Below, in pieces: positions 52,390-62,381 of a stretch of 63,124 nucleotides of DNA (position 1 is the first letter of the stretch; the number at the start of each line of letters is the position of its first letter). Made by a program: the position numbers and the translations under genes. Origin of the DNA: Acidobacteriota bacterium (GTDB lineage: Bacteria > Acidobacteriota > UBA4820 > DSQY01); assembly GCA_021778515.1 (NCBI GenBank), contig JAJYCJ010000006.1:1-63124 (forward strand), written 5' to 3'. The notes below the pieces were generated by a model. It saw only the letters and a list, made by a program, of their open reading frames with translations, did no database searches and was not told the DNA's origin.

Positions 52390-53817
52390 ATGCCCCAATC
52401 GGAGACCAAACGGCGCTCGGCCGCGCAGCCCAGGCAGATCGTCCGCCTGCGGGTCCCGGGGGACCTGCTCACCCCCGTCCGCGCCTTCCTGGCCCTCACC
52501 GGCCCCGGCGAGGAGGCGTTCCTGCTGGAGTCCGTGGCGGGCGGCGAGACGCAGGCGCGCTACTCCTTCCTGGGCCTCCACCCGGCGGAGGTCTTCGAGG
52601 CGGACGGCTCAGCGAGGCTCCGCCGCGGCTCCGAGAGCCTCCCCTTGGCCGGCTCGGCCCGCGAGGCCTTCGCCCGCTGGGTCGGCGCCTTCTCCTCCCG
52701 GTGGGCCGAGCCTCCCATCCCCTACATGGGCGGCGCGGTGGGCTGGGTGGACTTCTCCGCCTTCTCCATGGCCGAACCCGTGCTGGAGCGGTCCCTGCCG
52801 CCGACGAGGGATCCCCGCATCGTCTTCGGCCTCTTCACGACCGGCGTGGTCTTCGACCACCTTCGCCAGGAGTGCCACCTCTACCGCCTTCCGGCGCCCC
52901 AGGAGGAGGAGAGTACGGCCCTCGCTCAGCTCCGCTCCATCCAGCAGAAGCTCGAGAGGCCCCTGCCCGCTCCCCCGCCGCCGCCCCGCTGGGTGCCGGA
53001 GGAGAGGCCCGACCGCGAGCGCTTCGCGCGCAACATCGCGGCCGTGAAGGAGCGCATCCTCGCGGGCGACACCTACCAGGTCGTGGTCTCCGAACCCTTC
53101 GGCGGCCCCTTCCAGGGCGACCCCTTCGAGGTCTACCGGCGCCTGAGGCGCCTCAACCCCTCGCCCTACCACTTCTACGTCTCCCTCGGCGGGCGGCAGG
53201 TGGTGGGCGCCTCGCCGGAGATGCTCCTGCGCGTGGAGGGCCGTTCGGCCACTACGATCCCCATCGCCGGCACGCGGCCCCGCGGCGGGACTCCCGAGGA
53301 GGACCGCCGCCTGGAGCGCGAGCTCCTCCAGGACCCCAAGGAGCTGGCCGAGCACGCCATGCTCGTGGACCTGGCCCGCAACGACCTGGGCCGCGTCTGC
53401 GAGTTCGGCTCCGTGGGCGTCCCCGTCCAGGCCGTCGTGGAGCGATTCTCGCACGTCATGCACATCACCTCGGAGGTCCACGGGACGCTGGCGGAGGGAA
53501 GAAGCGGGCTCGACGCGCTCTGGAGCACCTTCCCGGCGGGCACCGTGAGCGGCGCGCCCAAGATCAGAGCCGTCGAGGTCCTGAGCGGGCTGGAGGCGCA
53601 GGACCGCGGCGTCTACGGAGGCGCCGTGGGCATCCTCGACACGGCGGGCAACCTGGAGACGTGCATCGCCATCCGGACCTTCGAATTCGCCGGAGGGCGG
53701 GTCCGCTTCCGTGCGGGAGCCGGGATCGTGGCCGACTCCCAGCCCGAGTGCGAATGGAAGGAGATCCACCATAAGGCCGGCGCTCTGCTCGATGCGCTGG
53801 GCGGAGAGGCGCGATGA
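52390..53817 (+). CDS. trpE: anthranilate synthase component I
   Basis: 475 residues from the ATG at 52390 (GGAGG 8 nt upstream). It converts chorismate and ammonia to anthranilate with TrpG. The feedback-inhibition segment FLLESVAGG (LLES motif) is present, as are the chorismate-site motifs AGTRPRGG, ELAEHAMLVDLARNDLGRV, GTVSGAPKIRAVEV, and the C-terminal AGAGIVADSQPECEWKEIHHKA. So it should be inhibited by tryptophan, in addition to the attenuation upstream. About 150 nt with an 8-bp array separate it from trpG, the largest gap in the operon. Confidence 0.95.
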   Translation: MPQSETKRRSAAQPRQIVRLRVPGDLLTPVRAFLALTGPGEEAFLLESVAGGETQARYSFLGLHPAEVFEADGSARLRRGSESLPLAGSAREAFARWVGAFSSRWAEPPIPYMGGAVGWVDFSAFSMAEPVLERSLPPTRDPRIVFGLFTTGVVFDHLRQECHLYRLPAPQEEESTALAQLRSIQQKLERPLPAPPPPPRWVPEERPDRERFARNIAAVKERILAGDTYQVVVSEPFGGPFQGDPFEVYRRLRRLNPSPYHFYVSLGGRQVVGASPEMLLRVEGRSATTIPIAGTRPRGGTPEEDRRLERELLQDPKELAEHAMLVDLARNDLGRVCEFGSVGVPVQAVVERFSHVMHITSEVHGTLAEGRSGLDALWSTFPAGTVSGAPKIRAVEVLSGLEAQDRGVYGGAVGILDTAGNLETCIAIRTFEFAGGRVRFRAGAGIVADSQPECEWKEIHHKAGALLDALGGEAR

Positions 53818-53898
53818 CGGCCCTGCGGCAGGGACGGGGGACTGGGCGCCCGGGACGAGGAAAGCTGGCAACCTTGCCGCGGTCACGCGTTCCCGCAC

Positions 53899-53930
53899 CC
53901 CTCATCCCCTCATCTCCTCATCACCTCATC
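53899..53930. repeat. 8-bp tandem array (NCCTCATC) between trpE and trpG
   Basis: Four units: CCCTCATC, CCCTCATC, TCCTCATC, ACCTCATC. The same type of sequence occurs at 25267-25282. Confidence 0.9.
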
Positions 53931-53967
53931 TCGATCCAAAGCTTGCCCATCGCAACGGAGGTTCCCC

Positions 53968-54552
53968 ATGATCCTCTTCATCGATAACTACGATTCCTTC
54001 ACCTACAACCTCGTCTCCATGATCGGGACCCTGGAGCCCGACCTGCGCGTGGTGCGCAACGACCACATCTCGACCGAGGAGATCCGCGCGCTCAAGCCCT
54101 CGGGCATCGTCCTCTCCCCCGGCCCCGGCGCCCCAGCCGACGCGGGCATCTGCCCGCGGGTGGTCGCGGAGCTGGCCCCCGAACTCCCCATCCTGGGCGT
54201 CTGCCTGGGCCACCAGGTCATCGTCGAGGCCTTCGGCGGAAAGGTAGGGCGGGCCTCGCGCCCCATGCACGGGAAGACCTCGCCCGTGCTCCACGACGGC
54301 AGCGGCCTGCTCTCCGGCCTGCCCAGCCCCCTCATGGCGGGCCGCTACCACTCCCTGATCGCGAGCAGCGAGGGCTTCCCGGAGGAGCTGCGGGTCCAGG
54401 GCTCCACGCCCGAGGGCGAGATCATGGCGGTCCAGCACCGCCGCTACCCGTGCCATGGCGTGCAGTTCCATCCCGAGTCGGTGCTCACGCCCGAGGGGAT
54501 GCAGATCCTGGCCCGCTTCGCCGGGCTGTGCAGGGAGGTGGCCCGTGCGTAA
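53968..54552 (+). CDS. trpG: anthranilate synthase component II (glutamine amidotransferase)
   Basis: 194 residues. Supplies ammonia from glutamine to TrpE. Class I amidotransferase triad: Cys in LGVCLGHQ, His and Glu in GVQFHPES. N-terminal ILFIDNYDSFTYNLV and VLSPGPGAP are typical. Its end overlaps the trpD start by 8 nt. Confidence 0.95.
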   Translation: MILFIDNYDSFTYNLVSMIGTLEPDLRVVRNDHISTEEIRALKPSGIVLSPGPGAPADAGICPRVVAELAPELPILGVCLGHQVIVEAFGGKVGRASRPMHGKTSPVLHDGSGLLSGLPSPLMAGRYHSLIASSEGFPEELRVQGSTPEGEIMAVQHRRYPCHGVQFHPESVLTPEGMQILARFAGLCREVARA

Positions 54553-55576
54553 GGAGCTTCTGGCCAAGGTGACGGGGGGCGGCCGCCTGACCGCCTCGGA
54601 AGCCGAGTCCGTGGGAACCGACCTGGCGCAGGGCCGCGCCGAGCCCCTCCAGACGGCGGCCTTCCTCGGCGCCCTCGCGGCCCGCGGCGAGACGGCGGAG
54701 GAGCTCTCCGGCCTCGCCTCCGCCTTCCGGCGCGAGGCCACGCCCTTCCAGCCCTTCCCGGAGGCCGTGGACACTTGCGGCACGGGGGGCGACGGCCGCC
54801 ACTCCTTCAACCTCAGCACGGCGGCGGCCCTCGTGGTGGCCTCCCTGGGCGTCCCCGTGGCCAAGCACGGCAACCGCAGCATCTCCAGCCGCTGCGGGTC
54901 GGCGGACCTCCTGGAACACCTGGGCTACCCCATCTCGGAGCCGCCGGAGGAGGCCCGCGCCCGCATGGAGCGCTGCGGCTTCGTCTTCCTCTTCGCGCCG
55001 CTCTACCACCCGGCCATGGCCCGCGTGGCCCTGGTGCGCAAGGCCCTGGGGGTGCGCACCGCCTTCAACTTCCTCGGCCCCACCCTGAACCCCGCCCTGG
55101 CCGGACGCCAGGTGGTCGGCGTCTTCCGCCCCGAGGCCATGGAGTTGATGGCCCGGACGCTGCTGGCCCTCGGCACGAGTCGCTCCCTCGTGATCCACGG
55201 CGAGGGGGGCTACGACGAGGCCGTCCTGCACGGGCGCGTGGCCGTGCGGGAGATCCGCGACGGGCGCATGGAGAGCTACGAGCTGGGCGCGAGCGACTTC
55301 GGCCTGCCCCCCTGCACCGAGTCCGAGCTCGCGGGCGGAGACGCGGGCGGCAACGCCGACCTGCTCTGTGCGCTCCTGGAAGGCTCCGGCCCAGCCGGCC
55401 TGCGGGACGCGGTGGCCGCCAACGCGGCCCTCGCCTTAAGGGCCGCGGGCCGGTGCGAGGACCTTCGCGAGGGCGCCGGCCTGGCCCGCGAGGCCCTCGG
55501 CGGCGGGAGGGCCGCCCGCTTCTTGAACCGAGTGCTCTCGTCCGACGGGGAGGTCCGGCGTGCACAGGTATCTTGA
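54545..55576 (+). CDS. trpD: anthranilate phosphoribosyltransferase
   Basis: 343 residues from GTG (54545), which follows GGGAGG by 6 nt and overlaps trpG. It adds the phosphoribosyl group of PRPP to anthranilate. PRPP-binding motif DTCGTGGDGRHSFNLSTAAA, then KHGNRSISSRCGSADLLEHLG, and GPTLNPALAGRQVVGV. Its end overlaps trpC by 17 nt. Confidence 0.95.
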   Translation: MRKELLAKVTGGGRLTASEAESVGTDLAQGRAEPLQTAAFLGALAARGETAEELSGLASAFRREATPFQPFPEAVDTCGTGGDGRHSFNLSTAAALVVASLGVPVAKHGNRSISSRCGSADLLEHLGYPISEPPEEARARMERCGFVFLFAPLYHPAMARVALVRKALGVRTAFNFLGPTLNPALAGRQVVGVFRPEAMELMARTLLALGTSRSLVIHGEGGYDEAVLHGRVAVREIRDGRMESYELGASDFGLPPCTESELAGGDAGGNADLLCALLEGSGPAGLRDAVAANAALALRAAGRCEDLREGAGLAREALGGGRAARFLNRVLSSDGEVRRAQVS

Positions 55577-56366
55577 GACGATCTTGACCCAGCGCATGCG
55601 CCGGGTGGAAGAGGCCGAGGCCATCCTGCCCGCCGCTGAACTCGAGAGCCGGCTCGGCCCGGCCGATCCTCCCACCGATCCGGCCCCGGCCGTGCGCTCC
55701 TCTCGCGGCTTCCTCATCGGCGAGATCAAGCGCGCCTCCCCGAGCAAGGGGCTCATCGCCAGCGAGGTGGACGTGGCCGCCCGCGCGCGCCGCTACGCGC
55801 AGGGCGGGGCCGGGGCCGTGAGCGTGCTCGCGGAGCCCGACTTCTTCCAAGGGTCGGACGAGGACGTGCGGACCGCCTCTGCGGCCGTGCCCCTCCCCGT
55901 CCTCTACAAGGATTTCGTGGTGCACCCCTACCAGCTCCTCACGGCCCGCGCCGCTGGGGCGCGCTGGGTCCTGCTCATCGCCCGGGTGCTGGAGGCGCGG
56001 CTCGCGGCCTTCGTGACCGATAGCCTGCGGCAGGGGCTGGAGCCCCTGGTGGAGGTCCACACGGAGCGCGAGCTCGAGGAGGCGTCGGGCTCGGGTGCCC
56101 GGCTGGTGGGGATCAACGCGCGGGACCTCGACACCTTCGAGGTGGACCTGGAGCGGGTCAAGAGTCTGGCGGCGCGCTGTCCCTCCACCTGCGCCTGTAT
56201 CGCCGAGAGCGGCATCCGGACCCACCGGGACCTCGTGGAATTGAAGGCCGCCGGTGCCCACGGCTTTCTCATCGGCGAAACCCTCATGCGCTCCGAACGT
56301 CCCGACGAGCTGTTACACACCTACCGGTTCGCCCTGGGGGCCGAGACCGCCCGGAGGTCCGCATGA
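55560..56366 (+). CDS. trpC: indole-3-glycerol-phosphate synthase
   Basis: 268 residues, GTG start inside trpD. TIM barrel closing the indole ring. Visible: [13 protein letters not shown] with the catalytic Lys, [55 protein letters not shown] and AESGI. Its TGA overlaps the trpF ATG (56363). Confidence 0.95.
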   Translation: MHRYLETILTQRMRRVEEAEAILPAAELESRLGPADPPTDPAPAVRSSRGFLIGEIKRASPSKGLIASEVDVAARARRYAQGGAGAVSVLAEPDFFQGSDEDVRTASAAVPLPVLYKDFVVHPYQLLTARAAGARWVLLIARVLEARLAAFVTDSLRQGLEPLVEVHTERELEEASGSGARLVGINARDLDTFEVDLERVKSLAARCPSTCACIAESGIRTHRDLVELKAAGAHGFLIGETLMRSERPDELLHTYRFALGAETARRSA

Positions 56367-57046
56367 ACCCGCTCCGGCCCTGGATCAAGATCTGCGGCAT
56401 CCGCACCGAGCGCGAATTGGAGCTCTGCGCGCAGGCGGGGGCCACCCACGCCGGGCTCAACGGCTGGCAGCGGAGTCCGCGCTTCCTTCCGCCCGAGCGG
56501 ATGGGCCGGCTCCAGCGCGCCGCCCGCTCCCTCGGCCTGGTGCCCGTCCTCGTCCTGTCCCCGCTGCACGCGGCGTCCTTCGCGCTGCTCGCCGGGCTCT
56601 CACCGGGCTGGCTCCAGCTCACGGCCGCCCCGGCCCCGCCGCTCAGGCGCGAGCTGGCCCGGACCGGCTGGCGCCTGCTCGAAGCCAGGCGGGCCCTGCC
56701 GGGCTCCATGCCGGCGCCCACCTGGGGCGAGGCGCTCCTGCTCGACGCGCCCGGCCCGGCCGCGGGCGGCAACGGACGCCGCTTCGACTGGAGCCTCGCC
56801 GCCTCCGCCCCGCGCCCCTTCCTCCTCGCGGGCGGGCTGGGCCCCGACAACGTGGAGGCCGCCGTGGCCGCCTGCTCCCCCGCCGGGGTGGACGCCGCCT
56901 CGGCCCTGGAGTCGTCGCCGGGGGTCAAGGATCCGACCCTCGTGCGGGCCTTCTGCGCGGCCGCACGCCGCGCATTGGCCACCGCCGCACCCATTTCTTC
57001 CGTTCCGACCATCCCCCTCAGGAGAGAGCTATGCCCTTCGATCTGA
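56363..57046 (+). CDS. trpF: phosphoribosylanthranilate isomerase, divergent
   Basis: 227 residues. N-terminal [16 protein letters not shown] contains the catalytic Cys motif KICG, and [15 protein letters not shown] and [16 protein letters not shown] match the phosphate-binding end of the barrel. The middle is Ala/Pro-rich and diverges: the usual VQLHG strand reads LQLTA, and the conserved Asp region reads LLLDAPGP. Position between trpC and trpB makes the identity secure, but the sequence is unusually loose. Its end overlaps trpB by 16 nt. Confidence 0.85.
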   Translation: MNPLRPWIKICGIRTERELELCAQAGATHAGLNGWQRSPRFLPPERMGRLQRAARSLGLVPVLVLSPLHAASFALLAGLSPGWLQLTAAPAPPLRRELARTGWRLLEARRALPGSMPAPTWGEALLLDAPGPAAGGNGRRFDWSLAASAPRPFLLAGGLGPDNVEAAVAACSPAGVDAASALESSPGVKDPTLVRAFCAAARRALATAAPISSVPTIPLRRELCPSI

Positions 57047-58263
57047 CGACGCAGCAGCGGGACTTCGGCCCCTTCGGCGGCCGCTTCGTGCCCGAGACGC
57101 TCATGGCCCCCCTGCTCGAACTGGAGGAGGCCTTCCGCGACGCCTGGGGCGACGCGGTTTTCCTCTCCTCCTTCCGGACCCTGCTCCGGGACTACTCGGG
57201 CCGCCCTACGCCCCTATTCCATGCCGAGAGGCTCACGGCCGCGGCGGGCCTTGGCGCCATCTACCTCAAGCGCGAGGACCTCGGCCACACGGGCTCCCAC
57301 AAGATCAACAACGCCCTCGGCCAGGCTCTGCTCGCCAAGCGAATGGGCAAGAAGCGCGTCATCGCGGAGACGGGCGCCGGCCAGCACGGCGTCGCCTCCG
57401 CCACCGCCTGCGCCCTCCTTGGCCTGCCCTGCACCGTCTACATGGGCCGCACCGACATGGAACGCCAGGCGCCGAACGTCGCCAGGATGCGCATGCTGGG
57501 CGCCCGCGTGGAGCCCGTGGAGTCGGGGGCCGCCACCCTCAAGGAGGCCATCAACGAGGCCCTGCGCGACTGGGCCGCCCACCCGTCCGACACCCACTAC
57601 CTCCTGGGCTCGGCTTTGGGCCCTCGCCCCTTTCCCGCCATCGTGCGGAGCTTCCAGTCGGTCATCGGCGAGGAGGCCCGCGGACAGTTCCTGGAGGCCG
57701 AGGGCCGCCTTCCCGACGCCGCCGTGGCCTGCATCGGGGGCGGCTCCAACTCCATCGGCCTCTTCTCCGCCTTCCTGCGGGACGAGGCCGTGGCCCTCGT
57801 GGGCGTGGAGGCGGGCGGCTCCTCACCGGAGCCGGGCCGCCACGCGGCCCGCTTCTCGGGCGGCTCGCCCGGCATCCTGCACGGCTGCTTCACCTACCTC
57901 CTCCAGGACCGGGACGGCCAGGTCCTGCCCACCGAGTCGGTGGCTGCGGGCCTGGACTACCCCGCCGTCGGGCCCGAGCACAGCGACCTCTTCCGCACGG
58001 GGCGGGCGCGCTACACGAGCGTCCCCGACGGCTCCGCCCTGCGCGCCTTCCACAGGCTCGCCGAGCTGGAGGGCATCATCCCCGCCCTGGAGAGCGCCCA
58101 CGCCGTGGCCTACCTCCTGGAGCGCGGGGCCGCCGACCTGGGAGGCGGAGCGCGGGTGCTGCTCAATCTCTCGGGCCGCGGAGACAAGGACATGGGCAAC
58201 CTCTCGCCCCCATCTCCCGAGTGCCCCGCCGCGGGCCCCGACGCCCACGGACCCTTCTGCTGA
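57031..58263 (+). CDS. trpB: tryptophan synthase beta chain
   Basis: 410 residues from the ATG at 57031 (AGGAGAGAG upstream), inside the trpF end. PLP enzyme joining indole and serine. PLP lysine in [25 protein letters not shown], the phosphate loop GGGSNSIG and C-terminal LSGRGDKDM are all intact. The last 22 residues are a Pro/Gly tail. It forms a channelled complex with TrpA, which follows 10 nt later. Confidence 0.95.
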   Translation: MPFDLTTQQRDFGPFGGRFVPETLMAPLLELEEAFRDAWGDAVFLSSFRTLLRDYSGRPTPLFHAERLTAAAGLGAIYLKREDLGHTGSHKINNALGQALLAKRMGKKRVIAETGAGQHGVASATACALLGLPCTVYMGRTDMERQAPNVARMRMLGARVEPVESGAATLKEAINEALRDWAAHPSDTHYLLGSALGPRPFPAIVRSFQSVIGEEARGQFLEAEGRLPDAAVACIGGGSNSIGLFSAFLRDEAVALVGVEAGGSSPEPGRHAARFSGGSPGILHGCFTYLLQDRDGQVLPTESVAAGLDYPAVGPEHSDLFRTGRARYTSVPDGSALRAFHRLAELEGIIPALESAHAVAYLLERGAADLGGGARVLLNLSGRGDKDMGNLSPPSPECPAAGPDAHGPFC

Positions 58264-58273
58264 GGAGCCGCCC

Positions 58274-59134
58274 ATGAGAGAGCACGCCGTGACCCACGCC
58301 GACCCGCCCCCGTCTCGGAGCTCCAGGGAAGCCGGCCGCCTGGAGCGGGCGCTGGCCCCGGGCCGCGCCCTGATTCCCTACCTCACCGCCTTCGATCCCA
58401 CCCCCGAGGCCTTCCTGGAGGCCGCCGCCGGCGCCGCGGAGGGAGGCGCCCGGGCGCTGGAGATCGGCATCCCCTGCTCAGACCCGGTGGCCGACGGGCC
58501 GGTGATCCAGCGCGCCCACCAGCGCGCCCTGGCCTCGGGCGGATCGGTGGAGGGGACCCTTTCCCTGCTCGAAAAGCTTCGCGCCGAGACGGACCTCCCC
58601 GTCGTCCTCTTCACCTACGCCAACCCCGTCCTCGCCTTCGGCCTCGACCGCTTCCTCGTGAGGGCCCGCGACGCCGGGGCAGACGGCCTGCTCCTCCTGG
58701 ACTGCGCGCCCGAGGAGGAGCCCGCCTGGTTCGACGAGATCCGGCGCCGGGGGCTCGACCCCGTGGTCCTGCTCAGCCCCAACACCACCCCCCCGAGGGC
58801 CGCGCGCATCGCGGCCCTCGGGGGAGGCTTCCTCTACGTGGTAGCCCGGGAGGGCGTGACCGGCACGCACGGCCACGCCGGTTCGAACTTGGCCGCGAGG
58901 GTCGCCGCCGCGCGCGCCGCCTCCGCCCTTCCCGTGGCCGTGGGCTTCGGCGTGAAGGACCACGCCGACGTGGAGGGGCTCTGGTCCCTGTGCGAGGCCG
59001 CCGTGGTCGGCTCGGCCTTTGTCCGCCACCTCGAAAACGCCGGCGCCGGCGATCCTCGCCGCGCCGCCCAGCAGTTCATCCGGCAGCTCGCGGGAAGTCC
59101 CCTTCCCCGCGCCGGGAAGGAGCAGACCCCATGA
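58274..59134 (+). CDS. trpA: tryptophan synthase alpha chain
   Basis: 286 residues. Splits indole-3-glycerol phosphate to indole. The catalytic Glu and Asp are in LEIGIPCSDPVADGPVIQRA; also FTYANPVLAFGLDRFL, LLLDCAPEEEP, YVVAREGVTGTHG and VGFGVKD. The N-terminal 20 residues are an extra polar stretch. Its TGA overlaps the next ATG (59131). Confidence 0.95.
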   Translation: MREHAVTHADPPPSRSSREAGRLERALAPGRALIPYLTAFDPTPEAFLEAAAGAAEGGARALEIGIPCSDPVADGPVIQRAHQRALASGGSVEGTLSLLEKLRAETDLPVVLFTYANPVLAFGLDRFLVRARDAGADGLLLLDCAPEEEPAWFDEIRRRGLDPVVLLSPNTTPPRAARIAALGGGFLYVVAREGVTGTHGHAGSNLAARVAAARAASALPVAVGFGVKDHADVEGLWSLCEAAVVGSAFVRHLENAGAGDPRRAAQQFIRQLAGSPLPRAGKEQTP

Positions 59135-60210
59135 TCGTCAAGATGAGCCCCACCGCCTCCCCATCCGAACGCGGCGCCGTCTCCGAGGCCCTCGTCAGGG
59201 CAGGCTTCGAAGTCCAGCCCGTGGCCCTGCCCTTCGGCAGCTTCCTCGCCGGACTAGGCCCCGGCGAGGTCTTCGCCGGAAAGCTCCGCGCCATGGCCGG
59301 CGTGGAGTGGGTCCAGCCGGGCGAGAGCACCCCCGCCCTCGCCTCGCTGGAGGCCAACTCCGGCAGGACCACCGTCGCCATCGGCCCCTGCCTCGTGGGC
59401 GGCCCCGCCCTCGCCGTCATGGCCGGCCCCTGCTCCGTGGAGGGCCCCACGCAGGTGCAGACCTGCGCCCGCTTCGTCTCCGCCTACGGCGCCACGGTGC
59501 TCAGGGGCGGCGCCTACAAGCCGCGGACCTCCCCCTACTCCTTCCAGGGCTTCGGCCGCGAGGCCCTGGAGATGCTCCAGGAGGCGGGCCGCGCCGCCGG
59601 TCTGCCCGTGGTCTCCGAGGTGATGGACCCGGGCGACGTGGAGGCCATGGCCCCCTTCGTGGACTGCTTCCAGCTCGGCGCCCGCTCCATGCAGAACTTC
59701 CCGCTCCTCAAGGCCGTGGGGCGCACGGGTAAGGCAGCCCTCCTCAAGCGCGGCCCCTCCGCCGGGCTCGCCGAGTTTCTGCTCGCCGCCGAGTACCTCC
59801 TGCTCCAGGGCAATTCCAACGTCATCCTCTGCGAGCGCGGCATCAAGACCTTCGAGACGGCCACGCGCAACACCCTCGACCTCAACGCCGTGCCCATCCT
59901 GAAGGCGCGCACCCACCTGCCCGTCGTGGTGGACCCCTCCCACGGCACGGGACGCCGCGCCGCCGTCATCCCCATGGCCAGGGCCGCCGTCGCGGCCGGA
60001 GCGGACGGCCTCATGGTGGAGGTGCACCCTGACCCCGACCGCGCCCTCTCCGACGGCGACCAGTCCCTCACCCTCGCCGAGTTCCGCCAGCTCATGGACG
60101 AGATCGGCCCCGTCGCCGAAGCCGTCGGCCGCAGCCTCGCCGCCCCCCGCCAGGGCCTCCGCCAGACCGGCACCGGCCGCCGCGGCCTCGGCTGGGGCGC
60201 CGCGGGCTAG
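59131..60210 (+). CDS. aroF: 3-deoxy-7-phosphoheptulonate (DAHP) synthase, type I-beta with N-terminal regulatory domain
   Basis: 359 residues. It makes DAHP from phosphoenolpyruvate and erythrose 4-phosphate, the first shikimate step. Residues about 1-85 form a ferredoxin-like domain of the kind that gives aromatic feedback control in Thermotoga-type enzymes. The barrel follows: MAGPCSVEG, LRGGAYKPRTSPYSFQGFG, LLKRGPSA, CERGIKTFETATRNTLDL, VVDPSHGTGRR and EVHPDPDRALSDGDQSL. The ATGA overlap with trpA puts it in the trp operon, so entry flux into the pathway would follow tryptophan attenuation. The gene symbol is by family and the paralogue name is uncertain. Confidence 0.93.
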   Translation: MIVKMSPTASPSERGAVSEALVRAGFEVQPVALPFGSFLAGLGPGEVFAGKLRAMAGVEWVQPGESTPALASLEANSGRTTVAIGPCLVGGPALAVMAGPCSVEGPTQVQTCARFVSAYGATVLRGGAYKPRTSPYSFQGFGREALEMLQEAGRAAGLPVVSEVMDPGDVEAMAPFVDCFQLGARSMQNFPLLKAVGRTGKAALLKRGPSAGLAEFLLAAEYLLLQGNSNVILCERGIKTFETATRNTLDLNAVPILKARTHLPVVVDPSHGTGRRAAVIPMARAAVAAGADGLMVEVHPDPDRALSDGDQSLTLAEFRQLMDEIGPVAEAVGRSLAAPRQGLRQTGTGRRGLGWGAAG

Positions 60211-60598
60211 GCGAAGACGGGGGCATTCACCACGAAGAACGCGGAGAACACGGAGGGAAGAGGGAAAAAAAGGATTCACCACCAAGGCACGAAGACACGA
60301 AGCGGGAGAAATGACAGCCTTATCTTCGCGGCCCTTCTCGAATACAGGATCTCCCGCTTTCACAGCGCCGCGGGAACCGCCGACAGGGGGGAAAGGGCCG
60401 CGCAAGGCGCCGCGTTGGTCCCCCCGCGGTCTGCGACACTCTCCTCCCCGCCATTCTGGTTAGCAGAGCGAGTCCAGAATCCGATTTCGCACAAGCCAGA
60501 ATGACGGCCCTGGCGCGTGCCGCTCCCAAGAGGCCCCGTAGACAACCGAGAGGGTGAGCATCCAGGGATCGCCCCCGCCTATCCCCTCGCCAGGCGCG
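60211..60598. other. intergenic after the trp operon
   Basis: 388 nt with imperfect repeats (CGAAGAACGCGGAGAACACGG and CACGAAGACACGAAG type, about 60229-60303). I see no clear intrinsic terminator for the trp operon and no gene. Confidence 0.5.
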
Positions 60599-61117
60599 CT
60601 AATGTTGTTGCCTTCGCCACCAATCCAGAAACTCTCTGCGGCGCTCAGAAAAGGGTTCGCCGACCTTGTCGAAGCACGGGTAGTATCCCTTCTGATAGCT
60701 TTCCAGCATGACAAGCGCCTGAAAGGCAACGCTGGTATCCACATCAGGGGTCTGCAAATATCCTGACGTGGTGGACGGGTATACATCATGGCAGCTGGCC
60801 TTTGAGTCCAGAAGCCCGATCAACTTAGGCACATCCGCTCGCTTGATCCAACCGACGTGCCTGCATGTAATGAAGCACGCACCAAAGTCGGAATCATTCC
60901 TTTGCAGAAAGGCCAGAAAGTCAAGCGGACCCTCGTGTTGCCAGTCGAAGCTACAATTGTCGTGATTGGGCACCAGCGGTACCCCGGGCTTGGGGCAATC
61001 GAGCGCGTGGCTTCGGTCCACAGAGGGCGGCCGCTTGGCCGCACATGAGCACTCCACCAACACCGCAGCAGCCATCAGCCCAAGGGCTATGACCGTTCTG
61101 ATTCGCACCTTCCACAT
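60599..61117 (-). CDS. predicted lipoprotein of unknown function
   Basis: 172 residues. N-terminal signal (IRTVIALGLMAAAVLVECSC) with a probable lipobox VECS-C, so it is likely lipid-anchored. The mature part has six cysteines, some in CSFDWQHEG, ACFITCRHVGW and SCHDVYP contexts that could form disulfides, and ends with a charged helix (SERRREFLDWWRR). No family recognised. It is isolated: 388 nt of gap on one side and about 155 nt on the other. Confidence 0.65.
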   Translation of the reverse strand: MWKVRIRTVIALGLMAAAVLVECSCAAKRPPSVDRSHALDCPKPGVPLVPNHDNCSFDWQHEGPLDFLAFLQRNDSDFGACFITCRHVGWIKRADVPKLIGLLDSKASCHDVYPSTTSGYLQTPDVDTSVAFQALVMLESYQKGYYPCFDKVGEPFSERRREFLDWWRRQQH

Positions 61118-61272
61118 GGTCCAAGCCCCTCCTCATTTGGTTCACAGCTCCAGGGGGTTCACATCTATGCGATCGTACGCTGGGTGAGTCGCTGCGTCAA
61201 CAGGCTCGCGGCGAGGCTGAAGGCGGTGCCGACCAGAAAGCAGGCCACAGCCCTGTCATCATCTTGGCTACA

Positions 61273-62374
61273 TTACAAAGCACGCATATCCACAATTATG
61301 GCTCCCAAGAACGCGGCTGTGCTGATGCCCACCAGCGCCATGTAGAACCAGGCCGCCGGCCGTGCACAATTGAGCGTATACCTCGTGCCGCCTGGATACT
61401 GGACAAGGAGGGCCGGATCATCGGGGTTGTAATGAAAGGTTCGGCCGCATCGCCAGTTGGCCTCCTCGGCCTCCGGGCCACCGGGGAGGGTTCCGCCCGC
61501 CTGACGGACCGCTCGCTCCGCTGCCCGTAGTTGCAGCTGCCGCCGCATCCAGACCACCATGCTCCAAGCAAGTCCAAGCACCGTAGCCACGCCCCATGTG
61601 TCCCAGAGCCAATCGCACTCGGCAATTGGAAAAGAGACGGTTGGGGAGACTAACAGGAGCGCCCCCAGAAGACCGACCAGATAGTCGCCCATGATGAGCA
61701 TCACCAGAAACGCTCGTAGGACTCTCGACGCATACGTTCCCAGGTCACCCTCGACGTAGGTGCGGCGTCAGTGATGCGCTATGCCCTCCACCGTGAGGGC
61801 TGTAAGCACCGCAAACCCAAGGAAGGCAGCGAAGAACAACGTCCACTGGAGCGGCGATTTGGCTATCAAGTGGGTGGTGTCGCCTCTCCGCATTGAGGGG
61901 AGCATGGCGGGTACCACCGGCCATTGCCTCCACAGCAACGCTCCCGCTGCCAAAACCATGAGGGTGGGTACGGCAAGGACGACAGGGCGCCGGGCAGCCG
62001 CTCCGCGTGCGCCTTCACCTGGGCCTTGCGCACGGTGATGGGCGGGCTGAGGTGAGGCAGCACCTCCCTCCGCGATGAGGCCAGAACGAGAAGGTATCCC
62101 GGCGTGAGTGTCAGGTCGGTGACCCCAATCGCCCAGAATCCCCAGAACCATGCGACAACGGCTCCTAACAGTAGGCCGCAGCCGGTCAGGGCCATACGCT
62201 GGCGCCGATAGCGATTCAGAACGCCTGCGGCCGTATCGCCCCGAAGAAAGTCCTGCGAAGTGCGCACCAAGAAGAGTGCATCCGACCTCCCGGCATGGGG
62301 AATGATCCACATCGCTACCGCCGGGATGAGGACGTCGGCTTCGACTGCAGTCAGCGGGCCCAGGTTCGAGACAT
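61273..62374 (-). pseudogene. broken DUF1648/DUF5808 membrane protein gene
   Basis: Read leftward from the ATG at 62374 (after GGAGG), three frames carry successive parts of one protein: a start with WIIPHAGRSDALFLVRTS...RYRR (frame ending 61866), a DUF1648-like part LRRQWP-type WRQWPVVPAMLPSMRRGDTTHLIAKSPLQW (frame ending 61768) and, in the same frame past an in-frame TGA (61768-61770), RRTYVEGDLG leading into helices and the DUF5808 motif FHYNPDDPALLVQYPGG...YTLNCARP. Frame changes fall near 62350 and 62000. The last part (61273-61704) could still be expressed alone. Members of this family normally form one protein of 350-400 residues next to a GntR gene, as here. Confidence 0.7.
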
Positions 62375-62381
62375 GACCTTG

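Noticed and set aside
61768-61770. Selenocysteine at the in-frame TGA
   Set aside because: The same gene also has frame changes, the position is in a membrane protein without redox motifs, and no SECIS-like hairpin is obvious.
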